Shown: positions 1 through 12,795, numbered from the stretch's first letter. The stretch is DNA of 64,000 nt from Microstegium vimineum (GCA_022036555.1 CM039128.1:5697926-5761925), one strand, 5' to 3'. Translations and numbers: made by a program. The notes: generated by a model from the letters alone, not told the origin.

Positions 1-3000
1 CTCATTACAAAAGGGTTTGGGCTTTACCCCCAAAAGGGCTTTTTTGGGCCTTTTTGTCCTCCAAAGCCTAGCTTTGTGAGGAGCAATGGCCGGTTTTCAA
101 AAAATGCAAACAAGTAGGGCATGTAGACCAATATTCCCCAAACTTAACATGAGCCAAACAAGTTTGCAAAAGCTACCTCTATCACTTTGATTCATTTTTT
201 AAAAATGCTTACCAAAAGTGCTAAAGGTATCATGGCTAAGTATTTTTGGCACTTTCCATTTTGGGCCCAAAAAAAGAAGGCTATTTGGGAAACCCAAAAT
301 CCTTTGGTCACTAACTTTGGGGGACCCAAACAAAGGGGACCTAAAAAAACAAATTTTTTTTTTGGGGGGGTTCAATTACAAAGCCGGGGAAGGCATTGGG
401 TGCTTGAAAGTGGGTGCACTCAACACATAAACCGGGGGGGATTCTAGAATTTTCCCAAATCAATCAACCCCAACCCCCAAAATGATGGCTTTGATAGTAT
501 TACATTTGGGGGATAATGTCAAGGGAAAAGGTCAAGGGTCTTGGAAAAATTGCAATATCCAATGACTTACATACCAAATTTTTTGCTAGTTGAGAGCTTG
601 AACTTAAATTTTTGCTATCGGTAGCTAAATTGTTTTGATCTTAGATTCAAATGCATTTTTGGGAATAATGATGTAGAGATCATTATAAGAGGGTTCAAAC
701 TTGATCTTAAAAAAGGGTTTAGAATAAAAACCTCTACCTAGTTGATTTAAAGGGGAAATTGAAGCTAAAATTGTCAATTGTTTTCTCACTAAATCAAGTA
801 TGGGTTGGTTATGGCATAGAAGGCTTGGCCCTGTTGGGATGAACCCAATTGAATAAATTAATCAAACAGGGACTTAGAAAAGGGGCCCTTAAAATTTGTT
901 TTTGAGAAGGAAAAAACTTTGTAGCTCTTGTCAAGCCGGGGCAAACAAGTTGGAAACACCCCCCAAAAAAGGGGCATGTGAGCACAGTAGGGGAAATTTT
1001 GGTTTTTTTAAACATGGATCTTTTTGGCCCAAAAACAACATTTGTATTGGAGGCAACAAGTAGGGGATTTGTCATAGGGGATGTCTTACAAGATATACTT
1101 AGTATTCTTTCTAAATGAAAAGGGTTTTATAAAATTTGCAACCTTCAAATGTTTTGTCAAGAATGTCACAAAGAGTTTTTAAAAAAACCCTCAAAAAGTA
1201 AGAATTTACAAGGGGAAATTAAAAATTTTAAGAATACAAGATTTTTAAAAACTTGTGATAAATTTGGGGAAACAAGCATCAACTCTGGTAAAAAAACCCC
1301 CCAATCAAATGACCTTGTTGAGAGGAAAAAATAAACATTGATTGTTTTTGGCAAGATCTATGTTGGTGAGTACAATGTGATAAAAATCCTTTTGGGCCGA
1401 AGCTATCAACACCGTTGCTACTTTTGCAACTGGGTTTTTTTTGTCGCCCATTTGATGGAGAAACACCAAAATGGGTTTTTTAATGGAAGAAACCCAAAAA
1501 TTGCATACTTTAGAGTTTTGGGTGCAAATGCTATATATTGAAGAAAGGCACAAAAAACCCTTTGGGGAAATTTGACAAAAATTTTTGGGGGAAGGGGTTT
1601 TTGGGGGGTTTTTAAAACCCCAACAAACCCCAAAAGATTTTGGGGAAATTTAGCTAGGGGGTTTTTTGAGGAGGTTCATAAAAGTTGGTTTGGAAACCAA
1701 GGGGGCTCAAGTGAGAAGAAATCTTGAAGAGGGGGAAAAGGGCCTAAATTTTTGGAAAAAACCTATGAAGAGCATGGTTTTTGGGATTTTGGGCCCCAAA
1801 ACAATGTTTTAAATTTAAAAATGATAAAGACCCAAATCCCCTTAAAAATCACCTCAAATGCAAGTTTTGGGGCCCCAAAATGAAGGCAAAAAGTTGCTAG
1901 TTCATCTCAACCAAGCTAAAAAATCAACCCCCAACTCCCAACCGTTTCAAAATTGCAAAGGCCACCCCATTATCAAATAGTTTGTGTTTTAAAGTGGGTT
2001 CAAACAAGATCGTTTTTGGCCCCCCCTTTTTTGAGACTACCCTTTTTGGTTCATCCATAAAAAGCCAAAAAAGATTAAATTGTTTTTAAAAAGATTTTTT
2101 TTTGGGGCCCCCAATGTTATGCATGAAGATTCAAAAATTTTCCCGGGGGAAATTTTAAATTTTGGGAACTAGTTGAAAGCCCCAAAAAATTAAAAAATGT
2201 TTTTGGCAAAAGGGGGGGGGTTATTTAAAAAACAAGAAACCCCCAAAGGGGATGGTAATAGTTGTGGGAAAAAAAAAAAAATTTTGGAAAGCTCAAGGAA
2301 AACACCTTTTTGGGGGGTTTTCTTTTTTTTGGGGAGAAACCTTCCCCCGGGTTGGGGCCAAAGATTGGGGGAAATAAGGATTTTTTTTCCCAAAAAGCAT
2401 GTGCACAAACATCAAGCTATCCCAAAAAAAAAATGTAAAGAGTGTTTTAAATTGGGGGGGAATATTCAATGATCTGTATAGGTTAAAAAAACCCCCCGGT
2501 TTTGAAGACCCCCAAAAAAACCCCAACCTTTTTACAAGTTAGAAAGGCTTTATATGGCTTGAAGCAAAACTAGAGCAGGGTATAAAAAGATTGAGGGATT
2601 TTCCTTCTATAAAAAGGGTTTAAAAAAAAAAGGGTTTTGGTACACTCTCTTCCCCAAGAAGCTTCAAAGATTATTTGTCCCCCAAAAATCTGGGGGATGA
2701 AAAAAAAATTTCAGTTAAACCCAAAAAAAAGGGGAATTTTTTGTAAAAAATTTTTGGAAAGAGGGGGGGAAAATTTTTTTTTGAAATTAAAAAAAATTGG
2801 TGAACTTAGATATTTCCTTGGTTTAAAAAAAAAATTTTAAAAATGGCACCTTGTGAGTCAAGGCAAGTAATAAAAAAAATTTTAAAGTTTTGGTTTTTGA
2901 AGTTTTAAAAACATTAGCCTCCAAGGGGGACAATGGCCCTTTTTGGGGTATTGATGCTAGGGGAAAATTTTGGGGGTTTAAAAAATTTGGGATCATTTTT

Positions 3001-3660
3001 AAAGTTTTAAGCCTACTTTTTTTTCCCCCCTTTTTGGCCCCGGGTTGTTTTTTTTGTGTATGCACGTTTTTCAAGATTCCAAGCCTCCCCAAGAGAAAGT
3101 CACTTTAAGGCTAAAAAAGAGGATATTGAGGTCCCCTTAAACCCCACACAAGATGTTGGTTTGGGGTTTTTCCCCAAAGGGGGGCTAACTTTTAAAAAAT
3201 TTTTGGGTATTCGGAGCCGACTAGGGGGGAAAACAAGATTGATGGGGAAAAAGCCAAATGGGGAATTTTTAAATGTTTTTAAATTTTCCCCCTTTTTATC
3301 TTGGTATCAAAGAACAAAATAGTTTTGAAATTTTCCCCCCCGGGTGAAGCCGAATACATAAGTGGGGGGTTTTTTGTTGTGTCAATTCTTTGGTTTTAAA
3401 CCCCAAATTTGAATGACTAGGAAAATTTAATTTCAAGCAAATGTCATTACAAAAGTGACAAGAAAAGGGGGGGAAGCTAAACCCAAAAACCCCTTTTTAA
3501 CATTCAAAAACCCCAAACACATTGATGAAAAGGGACCATTTTTTTAAGGGGCCCCTCAACTCAAGGGGATACAATTTTTCAAGTGGGGCACTGAATAAAA
3601 TTTTCCGGGGCATATTACCAAACCATTAGATAAAATTTTGGTTTTGAACTAAAAAGGGGT
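1..3660 (+). mobile_element. Copia retrotransposon, C-terminal gag and pol, heavily corrupted
   Basis: Fragments in the order of a Ty1/copia polyprotein can be read across shifting frames. They are a spacer resembling WVPK...LVTN..GPK (about 280-345), the protease active site WVLESGCTQHI (about 397-430), GAG-pre-integrase GWLWHRRL (about 800-832) and integrase MDLFGP (about 1,014). Next come the end of the integrase core (Q.N.LVERK, about 1,300-1,330) with AINTVATFATG (about 1,402), then FFNGRNPKIAYFRVLG (about 1,475-1,522). Reverse transcriptase follows with LVERPKN (about 2,170) and LYGLKQ (about 2,550), then YFLGLK (about 2,812). RNase H is indicated by CARFSRFQASPRESH (about 3,060) and SWYQRTKQ (about 3,300), and a DIFTKPLD-like end lies near 3,585-3,635. 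The element starts before the window. It resembles the outer Copia at 29.4 kb but is a different copy. Frameshifts are mostly attributable to sequence damage. Confidence 0.8.
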
Positions 3661-5100
3661 TTTTAAAAATTTTTTACTTCTCAAATATGTTTTGATGGCC
3701 ACCCCCATATATGACATCCCTCCCCTTTAAGTTTTTAAAAGGTTTTTAAATTGTTTGCATTTTTATTCATCCTTATTGGGAAAAATTTTTTTGGGAAAAT
3801 TTTCAAAATTTTTGGGGTAAATTTATGAAAATCAAATTTTTGAGCTTATAGGGACCACAAAAGGGGCCTTTTTTGTTTGGGGCTTAAAACTAGTGGTAGC
3901 AATAACATTTTTGGGGGGTTTGCAATCCTAGGTTTGATCTAGATCAGGGGAAATTCAAATTTTTACCCCCAAAAGGGGGAAGATAAATTTTTTTAGGATG
4001 TGTAACAATTTGGCCCCGGGTTTTAAAAACCGGGGGTTAAAAAAATTGGGGGGAAAATAATCTTAAATTTTAACCACAATAAGCTTCTTTTTCCCAAAAA
4101 TAAAACCCCTTTTTAGCAAAATTTTTTTTGATAATAGATGAAAAAGGGGGAAAAGGGGAAGTATAAAAAAAATTTTTTTAAAATTTTTTTTAACATAAAA
4201 GCAAAACAAAAAAAAGGGGACCCCAAACTATGAATAAAGTTTTTTTGCAAAACTTTGTGATTCATAAGTGTTCTTGCATTTGTACTTTTTTTTCCCTGAT
4301 TGCTTTTGGGGGGAATGCTAAAACCTAAATTGATATGGTGATTGAAGAACTGTATGCTTAGTTTTTTACATTTTTTAAAGGGTTTTAAATAGTTCCCCTC
4401 AAAGGGTTTTAAAATTGTTTTTTAAGGGGTTTTTTAGGCTTTTAGGGTTTTAAGGATGGTTTATATTGCACCCCTTTTGGGGATCACGCTTCAAAGGGGC
4501 CTTTTCCCACACCCCTTAGCTCATTGGGTTTGCTTTTTAAATTCCCAAAATCTTTTTATACTATGTAAAAATTAAAAAACCCAAAATAATATCACATAAT
4601 GGTGGGGGGGGAAATACTACCAAAGTGAAAATTTTCATCATTTAAATTCCTTTTTTTAAAGGGGTTTTCATAAATTTTTCCAAAAAGGGGGAGTTTAAAA
4701 AGGGCCTTGTTTGGTTTTGGAAATTTGGGGTAAAAAACCTTTTGGGAAAAAAAACCCCCCTTTTACTAAGTTTTTTGTTTTAAGATAGGGGGTTAAACCC
4801 TTTGGAAAATTTGGGCTAAAATTTTTAAAAATAAAAGAATCAAGTGCTCAGGGCCCCCCCCCCCCCCCCCCCCAAAGGGAAAAAAAAAAGAGAAACAAAA
4901 GGGAAAACCCAAAGGGCCCCAAGGGAAAAATCCATGGGGGCATTTTTGGGTTTTTTGTGATAAAAAACTATAGGGGAGTGTGATCACATTTAGGATAATA
5001 GTGGGGAAATACAAGAAGGGAAAACTCGATCGTTTGGGGGTTATCATGGCCAAAATTTTTTCATTGCATTCAAAAAAAAATTAAAATAGTGACATAAACC
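3661..5100. other. Damaged non-coding DNA after the Copia pol
   Basis: This is AT-rich smeared sequence directly downstream of the Copia pol end. By position it should hold the 3' untranslated region and start of the 3' LTR of that element, but no LTR boundary or polypurine tract can be fixed in sequence of this quality. No gene is visible. Confidence 0.4.
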
Positions 5101-6620
5101 CCAAAAATAAATATAACCCCGGGGTTTTTATTTATAAAAGCTAACCCCGGGGGAACAAAGAAGGGGAATTTACGGGGGGTTTGGGGACATGGAAGCTTGG
5201 GGGAAAAAAGAAGGGGGGGGGTTTTTCACTCAGAAAAAGGCCCCCGGGGGAAACAAGCCCGGGGAAACCCCGGGGAAGGGGCCCCCCCCGGGGCCAAAAG
5301 GAAAACATGGCCCAAAAGCAGCCCCGGGGGCCCCTCGCCCTCTTGGCGGGGGGTCCGACCCCTAAAGAGAGTGGACGATGACTCCGGCGGGGCCCCCAAA
5401 GGGGGGGTTTTTCTCGGGCCCCCCGGGGGAATTTTTTCCCCCGGGGGACGCTAAAGGGGGCCCCCCGGACGCAAAGCCCGGACACGGGCCGGAGCTGAGA
5501 ATTTTTCTGGACCTTCTCTCCCCCGGGGCCCCCGGGACGCAAAAAAAAAAGGAGCCCCGGGGAACGCTACTATTCCCTGCCCGGGGGGTGGCCGTCAGCC
5601 AAAAGGGCGCCGGGGGCGGATTAAAATCGGCAGGGGCCCCCGGGGACGAGCCCGCGATCCCCCGGGGCCCCCCCCAAGCATACGGGGGCCCGGGGAACTG
5701 ACGCGATAGCTGAAAAAGGGGGGGAAAACCCCGGCTTTTTCATGGGGGGGGGTTTTTATTTTTTTTGGGGCCGGCCTCGGGGAATTTTTTGCACCCCCCA
5801 TTCATTTGAGTTTTTTGGGTGCTTGCTTGAGAAAACCCCCCAAAAAAAATTTTTTAAAAACCTTTTGTTTATTGTGAGATTTGAGTGACCCAAGTGCTTT
5901 GATTTTGATTGCTTTTTTGGGGTTTTTGGGGTCATCGCCCTAGCCTTTTTGGTTTTTGTTTTTCTTGGTTTTCCCCCAAAAACCCCGGGGGACAAACGGG
6001 GCGTTTTGTGGAGAAGCTTAAAGAAAAAATTGGGGTATTTTTTGCGGCCTTTTTTGGGGGGATTGTGGGAGGGCTTGTCCCAAAAAACCTGGGGGAAAAG
6101 AGCCAAAGGGTAATTAGTGGATTGCTGTGTCTTGAGTTACCCCTTATTTGTGTTTTTTTTGGGGCCCCCCGGGTTTTAGTGGGTTTTTTTTGGGGTTTTT
6201 AAAAACCCAAATTTTTACCCCCCGAAACACCATTTGAGTATTCGACACAAGGGGTTTTTTTTTGGGGGCCCCAACCAAGTAAACCCCCGGGGAGAAAATT
6301 TTTTTGTCACTTGCCCCCCCCAAATTCATTGGTATTCTTTGTGATTGGTTCATCCTTTTGCCATTAAAAATTTTTCACTGGGCGGGGGTAAAAGGAAAAA
6401 AACCACCTCTCTTGTATTTACTATTTAAAAACTTGTCTAGTTTTTTTTGCTAGTTAGCTTTTGAGTTTTTTTTCTTGCTAGCTTGTGCAAATTTTTTTGG
6501 GGTTCCTTAAAAAATTGATTGCAAGCACTTAGTTGACTGAATTTTTTTGGGGGGTGGCTTTGCCCCCCAAAAAGAGCAGGGCAAAAAGCTTCCCTTAAGT
6601 GTTACCCAAAAACCCTTTGC
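5100..6620. repeat. Probable LTR of a Copia element, corrupted
   Basis: The first half is GC-rich with recurring ccgg/ggacgc words (for example near 5,466-5,490). The second half (about 5,800-6,600) is T-rich non-coding sequence with phrases such as gtgagatttgagtgaccca and cttgtctag. From memory this mixture resembles the LTRs of large grass Copia elements. I cannot place the ends, and the open frames through the GC-rich part are products of homopolymer smearing. Moderate to low confidence. Confidence 0.35.
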
Positions 6621-8327
6621 TCAGTGATTTGAAAAAATTTTTATTGGGGGCTTTTTCCCCCCCCCCCCCCTAGCCATCTGGGGAAAATTTTTTATAGTCC
6701 CAAAGGGGCTCCGGGGAAAAGCCCCACGGGTATTTGAGGGTTTTCCCCAACAGAAGAAAAATTTGAGCCCCGTATGCCCCTAGGCTCCGGCCCAAAAAGG
6801 GCCCCGGGGTTTAAAGCAATTTTTCCCCGGTTTTGGGCCCTATTTGTTTTGGGTTTTTAAATTTGGGGTTTTTTTTCCCCGGGGCCAAAAAAGGGGGCCC
6901 GGGGGGGGGCTCCGGACTAGTGGGGGTTTTCGAGAAAAGAAAAAAAGTAAGGACGGCTATTTTGGGGGTTTTGGGAAAATATTTATTTTTTCCCCCCTCG
7001 CCCCCAAATGAGTCTCTTGGCCATTTTTTAAAACCCGGGGAAAAACCCCTTTGGGGAGTTCTTGGGGGCCAATTTTCCTGGGGGAGGGAGAGATTTGAGA
7101 GGTTCCTTGTTTTTTCCCCCCCTAATGTTTTGGGGGAAAATTTTTTCTTCCATCCCCCCTTTCCCAGCCTTGAGTTGGCCCCAAGGGGGAAAAGGGTTGT
7201 GTTGGGGTTTCTTTGGGGGTTTTTGACAGCACCTAGACTTTTTTTTTGGGGGTGTTCGGGGGAAAGTGATCGGGGAAGATTTTTTGGGGGGTTTTTCCCA
7301 AGTTTCCCCTTTTTGGGGTTGGGGGGGTTTTTACCGACCCGGGGAGGGGGGAATTCGGGGCCCCTAGAGAGCCCTATCCTTGCGCAAAAAAAGGGGGGGA
7401 AATATACCTTGCAGGTGCTCCACAGGGAAAAGGGGGGGGTGGGGAAAAAAATCGGACCTGGGGGAAAAAATCGCTGCGTAAAGGGAATTTTTTTCCCCAC
7501 TTTTTTATTACTTGCATTATTTTTCCCCCTTGTTTTTAAAACCCCATAGAATTTTTTAGGTTTTTTTTAAATTTTCCCTTTGGTTGCATTTTTCTAGTTG
7601 GACCCCCCTTTGCGGTAGGCAAGGGGGGGATTGGTTTTAATGGTTTTAATTTGCTTTAAAAATTTTTAAAGGCAAAATTCCCCCCCCCCTCTTGGACATC
7701 TAACCCTTTTCCCCCCACCCGGGGCCAAAAGCCTTTTTTCTTCCCCTCCCCTGGGGAAAGAGGCCCGGGTTTTCCCACCGGCGTTCATGGAAAGAGGTGG
7801 AGGGGAGTCGGGGAGCAAGGTACGGGGGGATCGAAACATCTTTACCTTATCGATGCAGCGAGATTTTTTTTTGGGGCCTTCCCCCCTCAGCAAAGAACCT
7901 GAAAACTGTTAAAAATTGTTGAAGAACAGTAAAAGTAGGGTAAAAAAGGGACAATTGAAATTTTTAAGTCTCCACTCTTATTGATAACTGGGTACTTATT
8001 AACACCCCAAAAGGCATTTGTCCCAAAAAAGGAACCGTAAGACATTGCTCCCTTTTTTTGTTAAAATATTAGGAATAAAAGAATTCCAAAAAATTTAAAA
8101 AAAACTCCTGTTAAATTTTTCAGGGGTTGGGAATTTTGGGGAAGCCCCTTTGGGGGGGTGAATACTAATACAGAAAACCAAGAGACCAAAAAATCCTTTT
8201 TCCCCTTTTCCCCAACCTAGTAAAGCCTCGTGGGCCCAAAGGGGGCCAGGCTCACCACCCACTCACCAAGACCCCAACCGGGGAGTCGTCGCCACCCCCC
8301 CTCCTCCCCAAAAAATTACGCCCCGCG
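6621..8327. other. Unassigned damaged sequence upstream of the hidden FOLD gene
   Basis: This is strongly smeared DNA with long overlapping open frames on both strands at 6.8-7.5 kb made of P, G, F and K. These reflect homopolymers, not a protein. The last part (about 7.6-8.3 kb) should include the promoter of the FOLD gene that begins near 8,328. I cannot identify a promoter motif. Confidence 0.4.
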
Positions 8328-10470
8328 AGGCGCAGTTTCGAAGGAAAGGCCTCGCCCCGGCCCCCCGCGGGTCCCGGGGCCGATGAGCCGTTTTTTCCTC
8401 GGCCCACACTCAAAAAGGCCCCGATCCTTCTGTCCGCCCCTGGGGGGTTCTTGGTTGGGCGGCAGCCCCAGGCTCGGGCCGGGTTTGCTGACGCCGGCGC
8501 TATCTCTCTCTCTCCTCTCGCCGCAGGTCCGGGGGGGCCGGGGTCATTGGGGAGGGGGAAGGGGACTCGCAATTCGGAACATAAAGGAAGGGGGTCCCCC
8601 GGGGTGGGAATCTCCCCCACGAGTCGACCCCCCCGGGGCACTCCAACCCGCGCTCGTCCCCCGAGGTTCATCGCCAAAACGCGGACCCCCCCCGGGAGGG
8701 TACCCCTCCTTTTTTTTTTTTTTCCATTCACCTTTTTTGGTCTCTATTGTCAGGTGTCCCCATGTTTTCTGATTGTGTTGTGCATGTGTCATGCCCCTGT
8801 TGCCGTGACTCTGGGGGGTTTAGTTTCCCCTTATTTGAAAAAAAAAAACTGAATGTTCAATCACAAAGTTCACTTGGTTAATCTGATGAGCTTCCGTGAA
8901 CCACATACCCCGGGGTTTGAAATTCGGGGTTTTTTGGTCGCCCCATCTCTACGTTTTCTGCATTTCGTTTCGATGCTTGGAATTGGAATTTTTGGCGCTT
9001 TCGCATGATCTAAAGGAGTAATAACAAATTATATCCTTTTTATGTCAAATCCAATGTCCCCCGGGTTTTTTTGGGCCATAGTCCCCGTTGGAGCTGTCAT
9101 CACTAGTTTTGGGGGTTTGGGTTACAATTTTTTTTTAAAATCGCAGGCCACGGGGAAAAAAAAGGAACTAATGATCAAAGAAATTTCTTTTTAGTGTTTT
9201 GTTATGGTGTTTTTTTTTCCTCCCAAAAGCAAAAGGGGTCTCCCATAAAATTTACTCGGGGTTTAATTGTTTTCTTTTTTTTGAACCCAAGGGTTTGGTT
9301 TTTGGGCAAATTCGATAAAATTGGGGTTTTGACCAGGGGGAGCTGAAGCTTTTTATTTCTTCGATTGAAATAAAAAGCTTAGCAAAAAATCTGGGCTTCA
9401 ATCTAAGTTCAATTTTTTTTTACAAAAACAAAATTTTGAGCTCTTACACTGCCATGGGGTTTTTCTTTTCAAACATTAGATGATAAACATCAATAGAAAT
9501 AGAAAGGGTTTTTTAATAAATTTTGTATTTCCCCCTTGGACTCATAAAATTTTCAACATTTTCAGATTGCTAAGGCAGGTTTTTTCATATTGATTTAGGC
9601 CATGTTTTTTTAAAAATTTTTTGATGATAACAGTTCCATAAACCAAATCCTTTTTTTCCCAAAAAAATGAAAAATTTTAATTCAGTTTATAACCACGTGC
9701 TTTGATCGGGGGGCCCCCAACTTCCATTCCCCCAACATATCAAGAAAAAATATACTGAACGAGTCAGCATTGAAAAAGTGTTGAGGGGGTTTCCCTCCCA
9801 AAAAATTTGGGAAGTTGAAAAAAGGGCAGAAACCATTTCCCAACCCTGACCCAAAGATTGGAAAAAATTGGGAAAAAACAAAACTCCCCCTACATACAAA
9901 TTTTTTCCCCGTTGTGTTTTACTTTTGAGCAATTTAAAAAGGGGGTTTTCCTTCGAAGGGGTGCATGGGCTCTTGTCAAGGACCCAGCAGGAAAAAGGGA
10001 AAGGCAGTTGGGGTTTTGGGGCAGCAAAATGGGGGCTACCGTATCCCTGCTCCTTCTAAGGGGAGATGCACCGTACTATTGTGACCAGGGACCCCGACCG
10101 AAAGCTTTTTCGCGAAGCGAATAGTCATTGCAGCGGGGGCGGGCATGAGGGTTTTTAAAAAAGCTGGGGCAAAAAATTCTCACAAAAGATGCAATGCCTA
10201 AAAATCCATCGTCTTGGGGCTCACGAGTCATTGTGCTCTTTTCTTCTTTCAATAAAGGGGGGTTGATCAACCCGGGGTGCGCATTTCGATGTTGGGACAA
10301 ATTTTTGATGACACTCCCGAAGTGGGGGTCCGACTTGTGGCGATGTGGATTTTGAGGTGAGAAAGGTCCGGTTACCTAAATCCATTCCCAAAAGGGGGTT
10401 TTGCCCAAAATTAAAAAAAAAGGGTTCAATGCTGTGAAGAAACGGGATGGGGCAAAGCGGGGTATATCGA
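8328..10470 (+). CDS. FOLD: Methylenetetrahydrofolate dehydrogenase/cyclohydrolase (FOLD), hidden in damaged sequence
   Basis: Comparison with the clean copy downstream and with the known plant protein reveals five exons in correct order. Exon 1 is about 8,328-8,420 (remnant of MAQVIDGKA). Exon 2 is about 8,527-8,699, after a ccgcag acceptor. Exon 3 is about 9,706-9,856 (VQLP, KHI, EKDVDGFHP region). Exon 4 is about 9,959-10,150, after gaag, and contains gtatccctgctccttctaa (VSLLLL) and tagtcattgcagcg (IVIAA). Exon 5 is about 10,252-10,470 and contains gatgttgggacaaatt (DVGTN) and gtggcgatgtggatttt (GDVDF), ending in gcaaagcgggg (AKRG). The enzyme interconverts 5,10-methylene- and 10-formyl-tetrahydrofolate using NADP+. 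Unlike the downstream copy, exon 5 has the normal DVGTN...GDVDF order. No continuous frame exists, because of smearing and missing bases, so whether the real gene is intact cannot be judged. It lies in tandem with the copy at 12,975. Confidence 0.82.
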
Positions 10471-12520
10471 GGGGGGCTTTCATTCAGTTTCATTGCTAAA
10501 ATGATTGTATTGAAAGGGATGGAACGACTCAAAAGGTGTCGATAAAAAAAATTTGTTTCTCTTTTTGGCTTTTCATTTCCCAAAATAAGAAAAATTTCAT
10601 AGCTGCTTTCAATTTAAAAAAATGCAATAAAAAAAAAATATTTAAGGGTTGCTGCTACCCCAAATTACAGGTGGACACAAAGCTTATGGTTTCAAGTTGA
10701 AGGGAGGAATGTCCCAATTTGTGATGAGGCAAATTGATGATAAAAGCCAGCCTATAATTGCCCCAATAACCCAATGCGAGTGACTATTAAACCAAGAAAA
10801 AATTCCCCTTTTTTTTTGTCTCCGTCTCGGAACTCTAAAACCAACAACTCTTTTCTAAAATCTTAAACCTTTTTTTTTTGAAAAAAGAAAAACCTTTTTT
10901 AAATAACCTCAAATCTTTTAGTTAGAAGGGGGGAAATTTAAGGCGATTTCATCATTTTTATTAAAAAACTATAGTAGATAAAGGGTTTTTTTAAACCGTA
11001 AAAATCATTTCTAAGCTTCTGTAAAAGTTCAAAAAATTCTCGATTTTTTTTTTTGCGACGAAAATTCTCGAAATCCATGGCATTGGTTTTTAAAGTTACA
11101 AAGGCTTATGGCATTCATTTTTTATCACAAGGTTTCTCCCACCATGCCACATAAGCAGATGCTTAAAAGTCAAAGTGGCGCTTACTTGAAAAATCACGAG
11201 AGCATCGTAAAATTAAAATGTGTCCTGTTTAAAGCCCATATAGTAAGCAGGCTTATAAGGGGTCACACCCATTGTTGTGGGTATTTTTTTTTTTCTATCG
11301 CAGCTTATTATATTTTTTTATTTTTTTGGCCCAATTTTGTATTGTGTACATCCCAGAAATATTCAATGTAGCCCATCCATTCACATGTATTTCTGTTGGC
11401 CCATCACATACTAGGCCAAATTCACAGGCACAGTTGCCAATGATCAAGCCCGTCTAAGCAATCACCGCAAGTTATACAATTCCTTCACACAACCCAATCA
11501 ATCATTATCACACAAATTGATAGCACCAAACCTCACTACCAGAGACCAAGAATTCTAAAGCAAAGATTGAAATCTTAATATTATTACTAATATATACTTC
11601 GGTGAAGAAGCATTCAAGCTCTACCCAAATACAACTGGCCCCGCCATTTGGTTGCAAATGAGGAGGGGGAATTAAACATCAAAGTGACTCCATTACTCAA
11701 CAAGAGGCAAATTTTATTAGAACTTAATTTGACAATGGGTTGACAATGTTGTTGTTAGTCTCTCAATAAAAAATTTCATTTGCATTTAATAGTCTGTCAT
11801 ATATACAATTTTAAATGACATGCCAATGTTTTAATAGAAAGAGAGGAAATGAGAATGAAATTCTCGTCACGATACCAAACTTTTATGCGTAAATATCTAT
11901 GAAACCATATAATGAAACTTTGCATTAAATGTCTATGAAACCATATAATAAAACTTTGCATTAAAAGTTAGTGTTTTATCAAGTTTTATTTTATTGTAGA
12001 TGATGACGTGATAGTCCTGAAAACAGTGTATGGAAACTCTATAATGAAACTGACCTTATATAGACAGATTTTGATGCAAAGGTTGAAAAATACATTTTAA
12101 ACTTTGGGCCTAGTTAATTTGTTGCCCCAACCCATCCTAGCTAGGCAGCCTTAGCCATGAGGATCGACCTAAACAACCAGATCCATGGCCACGATCGCGC
12201 TGACTCGCCCAACGAACCTGCTGCCCACGAGGTGCACGAGGGTTCTGTCAGACAAAGCGCCCTTGTTTCTTTATTGCTTTATTATTATTAATAGGTATAG
12301 ATTAACAGAAAATACTGCAAAATAAGGGTTCTGTCGGCAAAATAAACGGAGTGCTTATTTTCTCTATAATATAACTAATTTTCCCCACTTATTACTCAAA
12401 TCAATAATCCCTTACAATGTACGTAGACCGCTGGGATTTTTTTTCAAAAAAAATAAAAATAAAACGTGTACCATTTTGGTAAGTTATCTCTAGGATCAAA
12501 CCATCCGACAAGAACATGCA
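10471..12520. other. Intergenic DNA between the two FOLD copies
   Basis: The first 600 bases are still smeared and probably include the 3' untranslated region of the upstream FOLD gene. From about 11,300 the sequence is clean, AT-rich and without credible coding potential. Apart from the short tandem duplication near 11.9 kb I see no named element. Confidence 0.5.
11888..11966. repeat. Short direct duplication, about 40 bp twice
   Basis: The phrase atctatgaaaccatataat followed by gaaactttgcatta occurs twice in immediate succession, the second copy with a single g-to-a change (aataaaact). The two units are about 38-40 bp and adjacent. This is consistent with a recent slippage or microduplication in AT-rich intergenic DNA. 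Confidence 0.8.
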
Positions 12521-12795
12521 GAGCAACTCCAACAGACTAACTAAATGTATTCGTGAAGCTATTTATAACTATTATGCTCCAAAACATCACTCCAACACTT
12601 GTGTATACCGTTTTCTATTTTAACCAACCATCTATCTCATCATTCCCGCTTGTCATATTTACCTAGCGAGTCATGTTTTATTATGTATTTTCCATTTAGC
12701 TAGGTGTTATAAAACTCTATATTTTAGAAGAGTTTTCGATTTTACATAATGACTAAATCTTATAATTTAGCATCAAGTCTCTTGGAGATGCTATG
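12521..12795. mobile_element. MITE with imperfect terminal inverted repeats
   Basis: The left end gagcaactccaacagac is an imperfect inverted match to the right end gtctcttggagatgctat. Between them lie about 240 bp of AT-rich DNA with no coding capacity. This structure is typical of the small DNA transposons that pepper grass promoters. It ends about 180 bp before the start codon of the downstream FOLD copy, so it forms most of that copy's proximal promoter. The superfamily is not determined. Confidence 0.6.

Larger units (their letters stand above)
1..11100. other. Damaged, homopolymer-smeared sequence
   Basis: The whole stretch is dominated by runs such as cccc, gggg, aaaa and tttt. Where a known protein can be recognised (Copia pol at 1-3,660, FOLD exons at 8.3-10.5 kb), bases are often replaced by a copy of the neighbouring base and short indels are frequent. 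Reading frames cannot be trusted, and long apparent frames rich in P, G, F and K here are artefacts. The damage fades between about 10.8 and 11.3 kb. I infer a poorly polished or low-coverage assembly segment rather than biology. Confidence 0.85.

Noticed and set aside
5141..5701. Overlapping GC-rich open frames on both strands
   Set aside because: Composition is dominated by homopolymer runs in corrupted sequence; products are P/G/K-rich with no domain.
6811..7549. Two frames of about 230 residues on opposite strands
   Set aside because: Both consist of F, G, P and K from smeared runs; no motif, and they mirror each other.
5100..8700. Bacterial contamination suggested by high GC
   Set aside because: FOLD exons with plant-type introns occur within it, and the GC is inflated by base smearing.
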